DNA of 38,080 nucleotides from an uncultured Prevotella sp. (GTDB lineage Bacteria; Bacteroidota; Bacteroidia; Bacteroidales; Bacteroidaceae): positions 1-38,080 of the forward strand of contig CAMWVS010000028.1 in assembly GCA_947177775.1 (NCBI GenBank), read 5' to 3'. How positions within the stretch are numbered: position 1 is the stretch's first letter; every line of letters starts with the position of its first letter. The notes beneath the pieces were generated by a model. The model searched no databases. It was not told where the DNA came from and saw nothing but the letters and a program-made list of their open reading frames with translations. Made by a program: the position numbers and the translations under genes. Positions 35,701 to 38,080 of the stretch are shown in pieces.

Positions 35701-37958
35701 TTAGTCCAGACAACATTCATGCTAACAGAATCTTTGATAGGATACACTTTGGGGAAATGGTTTTCATCAAACAGGCTCTTGTTTGATTCGCCCCATTCGT
35801 CAATCAACAAACGTGTAGCATTTCTGAAGTTTTCATCTTCCCAATTTAAATTATTGCTATAGAGCTCCTTAATTCTTCCATCAATATAGGCATAAGCATC
35901 CGCAGAGTTTTTCTGCTTGGAGATTGTTGCTACACAACGTGGGTCAATAAGGATATTGTAGTAGTTGTTCGCTTCATCAGAAATCAATGCAATAATGTCT
36001 TTAAGCGGTTTATCTATACTTTCAGCTTCTTTATAAAGTCTGTCTTTAGCGACAAAGTTTCCTGCTTGATTTGGATATATTGCCTTGTTTGAAAATTGAA
36101 GATTGCGACTTTCAATATATTTGTATAGCACATTTAGATTCTCAAAAAATTCATCATCGCTAGTTGAAAGTTCATCTAAGAAGGTTTCCGTATTTGCTTT
36201 CTTTTCAATTACAGAAACTATATCACGGCAAATAAACTCATTGATACGAAGCCATAGTTTGCTGTCAACGACCTCAATGGATTCTTCTATTCCTTCACAT
36301 TTTCCAGGCAGAAAATAACGAGCAATATTCTTTAATGCTGTTTGAGTAATTGAGACATTCTCGTTTTCGGAACTTGTTATTGGTAGAACCTGTATCAAGT
36401 ATAATGCTACTTGGCGCAGGGTTTCCTCACTGTACTTTCTATACAGGGCATAGCTATTGTATGTATTTGAATTATTCCAACTCTGGTAGCCTAATGTTGC
36501 GTTTGATAAATCTGAGGCAAAGTCTGCGATATCTTTTGCACTTGTCTTTCCCAATGATTTTAGGTCAATAGCATTGTCCAACAGAATATCTTTGTATGAC
36601 AGTCCTATTTCCCCAAACACATCGTTCTTCAATACCTCTGGAATACCATTGTCAATGAACAGATTCTTAGAAAGGCAGAATTTCCCATTTTGGTTAGGGA
36701 CTATCGCCTTATTATTCATTGTTGCCAAGGTAATACCTAAACTAAGAATTGTATCATTCAACCACTTTGCGCCTAATCCGACAGGAAGATTTGTCAAAAA
36801 ATTCTTTGACTCAATAGTGGAGATTATATAGTTGATAAGCCACTTGTCCGTTTCCTCCCAAGCCGCTTTATTCAATGAATTATCAGCAACCGTTTGTGCG
36901 TCCTGCCATTGAAAAAGTTCTTTTGTAATTGTGAATATGCGTGAACGCTTTGTTACAAACACCTGTTCATATTTGTTGCTATCTGACACAACTATAGAAA
37001 TAAGTGGCTGTAATTTCGCGAGTTTGGTTGCATCTGTATAAGCAGGGGTGTCAATAATACCTTTTGCCAAACTATTCACTTTGGCAGAATAACTCGTAGA
37101 ATTAAATTTACTATCCAACGAAATGGTTGTTATTGATTCATGAAGGAGTAACGGCTTCATATCTCCATCGAGCTTTGCTAAAACGTCAAGAACTATACTT
37201 GTAACACCCTCGCCTTGCTTGAAACCTTCTTTGTCCTTCTTCAAGAACGTTCCGTTCATGTTTGGCAAAAGAGCATACTTTTTGAGCAAAAGCTCATCCT
37301 GAGACAACACGAAAGCTAAAAATTTGTTGTACCATACAAATTTATCACTGTCTGAAACAACATCAAGAGAGTCCATAGAACTTCTGGCTTCAATGTCAGC
37401 ACAAACATCATCTGTTGTCCACAACCTTATTTCATCATCTTTCCAAAGAATGTGTGCCCATTTACTATTGTCAGCAACCAATTTTTCAGGGTATAGTGAA
37501 GTGAGCAAATCGAGTAAGGTGTCCTCCGATTTTTGATTGCTTTCTTTAGCAATAATGCAATCTGACAACCTAAGAAGTGTTCCTGATGTAGATAAAGGAG
37601 TTACTATTGGATAGCTTGTCAGTATCTCTCGCAGTGCTGAGATAACAGATTTCTTGTACCAATCCTTATCTAATTTCTCGTGGTCTTTTAACGACTTCAA
37701 TCCATTGCACAGGTTGAAAAAACTATTGAACTTTTCTTCAGAAAGATATTCAACAATAATCTTGAATACATCAGGTAGTTTATAAAGAATTTTCTGGTTG
37801 ATACCAACCTCTGTAATTACATTTTTCTCTTCGTCTATTGTAATTCCATTGAGAATCAAGCTCTGTCGCTCGCTGTCTGGTTCAAAATCTGGACTATTCA
37901 CGAATATCGGCATCTGTATTTGCCCTTCAATGCCGACCAATGGGAACACACAGAACAA
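32739..37958 (-). CDS. Giant sacsin/NO VEIN-like protein with SF1 helicase and PIN nuclease domains (5' end missing or frameshifted)
   Basis: The frame runs 1739 residues if read from a TTG at 37958, but coding continues upstream, so this is not the true start (numbering below uses it). The N-terminal part 'FCVFPLVGIEGQIQMPIFVN' then 'SPDFEPDSERQSL' matches the end of sacsin/Hsp90-like ATPase domains. Three P-N-x-x-G-x-F repeats follow at 232, 421 and 629. A coiled coil lies at about 770-850 and a DUF3883-like segment at about 855-925. The UPF1-like SF1 helicase has 'GPPGTGKT' (K1212), 'VDEAS' (D1316), 'WIGDQKQLAPIV', 'ETVDRIQGLTVDY' and 'ATSRARR'. The PIN domain (from about 1608) has 'IIDTNVF' (D1612), 'VLEELDRL', 'ADCLIL' and 'LLTSDN', so all acidic metal ligands are present. 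Function unknown; nucleic-acid remodelling linked to cleavage is the reasonable reading. AT-rich relative to its neighbours. Confidence 0.85.
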   Translation of the reverse strand: MFCVFPLVGIEGQIQMPIFVNSPDFEPDSERQSLILNGITIDEEKNVITEVGINQKILYKLPDVFKIIVEYLSEEKFNSFFNLCNGLKSLKDHEKLDKDWYKKSVISALREILTSYPIVTPLSTSGTLLRLSDCIIAKESNQKSEDTLLDLLTSLYPEKLVADNSKWAHILWKDDEIRLWTTDDVCADIEARSSMDSLDVVSDSDKFVWYNKFLAFVLSQDELLLKKYALLPNMNGTFLKKDKEGFKQGEGVTSIVLDVLAKLDGDMKPLLLHESITTISLDSKFNSTSYSAKVNSLAKGIIDTPAYTDATKLAKLQPLISIVVSDSNKYEQVFVTKRSRIFTITKELFQWQDAQTVADNSLNKAAWEETDKWLINYIISTIESKNFLTNLPVGLGAKWLNDTILSLGITLATMNNKAIVPNQNGKFCLSKNLFIDNGIPEVLKNDVFGEIGLSYKDILLDNAIDLKSLGKTSAKDIADFASDLSNATLGYQSWNNSNTYNSYALYRKYSEETLRQVALYLIQVLPITSSENENVSITQTALKNIARYFLPGKCEGIEESIEVVDSKLWLRINEFICRDIVSVIEKKANTETFLDELSTSDDEFFENLNVLYKYIESRNLQFSNKAIYPNQAGNFVAKDRLYKEAESIDKPLKDIIALISDEANNYYNILIDPRCVATISKQKNSADAYAYIDGRIKELYSNNLNWEDENFRNATRLLIDEWGESNKSLFDENHFPKVYPIKDSVSMNVVWTKNERQQLQTLKNSLNEEDLTELVTHIADFKDLSSRNKELEDENARLKQEVERLKSGRTAKVGLEESEMSKRKMYEAQLQAQQKLIEERPDWKFPTGYGECDEDGVPYCYSNEEVQDELGETIKIVLKSYRTETEPFKVNPTEWEWVVKENAKLLVYRSNNEIVEVPKDNLVKKQSTFSITFDSENLNVDEHEDRLNSFSSLLKYFNEMHFNFASFRIPGNAKSVKNIYAKKARSAEPIFRGGFIMKFKREDYIAFLETEYDTQMKEYGRLIATKATVLKERGEVFVGKFVGFRGDFSIFKVRISDNMPRKNSFWTASCFIGEMASYKNWGDCAWADLREQYQCDYSDAHCVWISKSEDPAFCLVGVKNITVDFANLLESQNPIIAFGPNDPPLKYLLNLKDIVQNSECKATKEILDYFSVEESTWNPQKVAATEDLNIHILRSLESHNTVAIQGPPGTGKTYRMGRLVAQLLSERKSVLVTALTNEALKVVASKEDLKPYLESGKVSKTSLTIDERHELPKLVANEGNVCNATPGHLSLATFYISSGWAKDMLETTPFDYVIVDEASQALLPMIAASKKLGSKVVWIGDQKQLAPIVKTNEDKINTCGWSPIVKGFDTLCNNIPMPTFMLSDTFRLTKRGAEFTGVFYNNELNSVAGVDEIQTSLPVLNRLGGPSLVDLELKIGDKKPVNALNVAFDLTERILKESPEAKIAILSKFKETVKELQKTFIMKLYSEEIPDNLKIETVDRIQGLTVDYTIFLIPNASVIYSLDSKLFNVATSRARRCTIIVADRMILKNFMSDEVRRFLLKINENKVAALNPSMTQTITSGELKVTVLGKINLPEKHLKEIVADKENIFIIDTNVFVKCPTIISKIGKYKVVIPTTVLEELDRLKLKQSIDKKALNDAVKNINKAFLNNYSSMEEGDSSLLPNGFDAQKADCLILSVALRYKTEDKNPILLTSDNLLQSKALGLGITTISLQDFLSERR

Positions 37959-38080
37959 TGACGTTTTGGTGTCTGTACTTACTATGTTCTTATTGCTATC
38001 AACTTCACAAGCAGCTTGTAATCTTATACCTCAGTTCGGGATAAGAAATATCCATTAAAAATTTGGTAGTCTCACAAATA
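37959..38080 (-). pseudogene. 5' continuation of the giant gene, apparently shifted by one base near 38030
   Basis: In the frame of the giant gene, coding continues upstream from 37958 to a TGA at 38031-38033 ('GIRLQAACEVDSNKNIV', then 'STDTKTS'). From 38079 down to 38005 another frame is open and encodes 'ICETTKFLMDISYPELRYKI'. Dropping one base at the CTGAGG near 38030 joins the two as '...DISYPEL' plus 'GIRLQAACEV...', a continuous sacsin-type sequence. The gene therefore starts beyond the right edge and carries a one-base shift here, or the shift is a sequencing error or a translational frameshift. Confidence 0.6.

Noticed and set aside
37956..37958. TTG at 37958 as the true start of the giant protein
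   Set aside because: Sacsin-like coding sequence continues in frame upstream, so the start must lie beyond the window.

Overview
The window looks like a chromosomal segment of a Bacteroidota bacterium, most likely a Prevotella/Segatella-type Bacteroidales. The signs are repeated TAnnTTTG -7 promoter elements with few Shine-Dalgarno sites, a secreted protein and a BspA-like leucine-rich protein that both end in the Prevotella-style C-terminal tail (a 'Y-S-I-N-G' or 'Y-T-I-S-G-Q' strand followed by a basic terminal strand), and close-packed exopolysaccharide genes with 1-17 bp overlaps. The genus is inferred, not proven.

Layout. 1-2990: a secreted surface protein with its own promoter and hairpin terminator. 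3060-16380: one long plus-strand exopolysaccharide operon. It holds a stand-alone receiver domain, a phosphoglycosyltransferase with a fused pseudo-receiver, a half-size TolC-like protein, a Wzz/BY-kinase-like co-polymerase with a degenerate P-loop, a Wzy-like polymerase, three GT2 enzymes (two are tandem paralogues), a GT4 enzyme, a Wzx-like flippase and a GT11-like fucosyltransferase. 16391-16634: a long palindrome. 16633-17655: a Stealth-family phosphotransferase on the minus strand. 17656-18669: about 1 kb without a convincing gene, with a second palindromic repeat. 18670-21300: housekeeping genes (aspS, a DUF2582-type winged-helix protein, a small conserved-looking protein). 21383-29709: a second glycosyltransferase block in several short, divergently arranged units. 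29775-31214: a secreted family-9-type polysaccharide lyase. 31511-32425: a 5'-truncated leucine-rich-repeat gene. 32739 to the right edge: a very large, AT-rich gene.

How the genes fit together. The 3.1-16.4 kb operon has the membrane parts of a Wzx/Wzy pathway: lipid-linked initiation (phosphoglycosyltransferase), repeat-unit assembly (glycosyltransferases), flipping (Wzx), polymerisation (Wzy) and chain-length control (Wzz-like). No Wza-type export protein and no nucleotide-sugar synthesis genes are present, so these must be supplied elsewhere. The Stealth protein, the second glycosyltransferase block and the lyase probably decorate or trim the same or a related surface polymer.

The most unusual item is the right-hand gene. 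It encodes a giant multidomain protein: the end of a sacsin/Hsp90-like ATPase region, three regularly spaced P-N-x-x-G-x-F repeats, a coiled coil, a DUF3883-like region, a complete UPF1-like SF1 helicase and an intact PIN nuclease domain. Its coding frame appears to be broken by a single-base shift near 38030, and its start lies beyond the window. Its base composition differs from the polysaccharide genes, which suggests an acquired, possibly defence-related gene.
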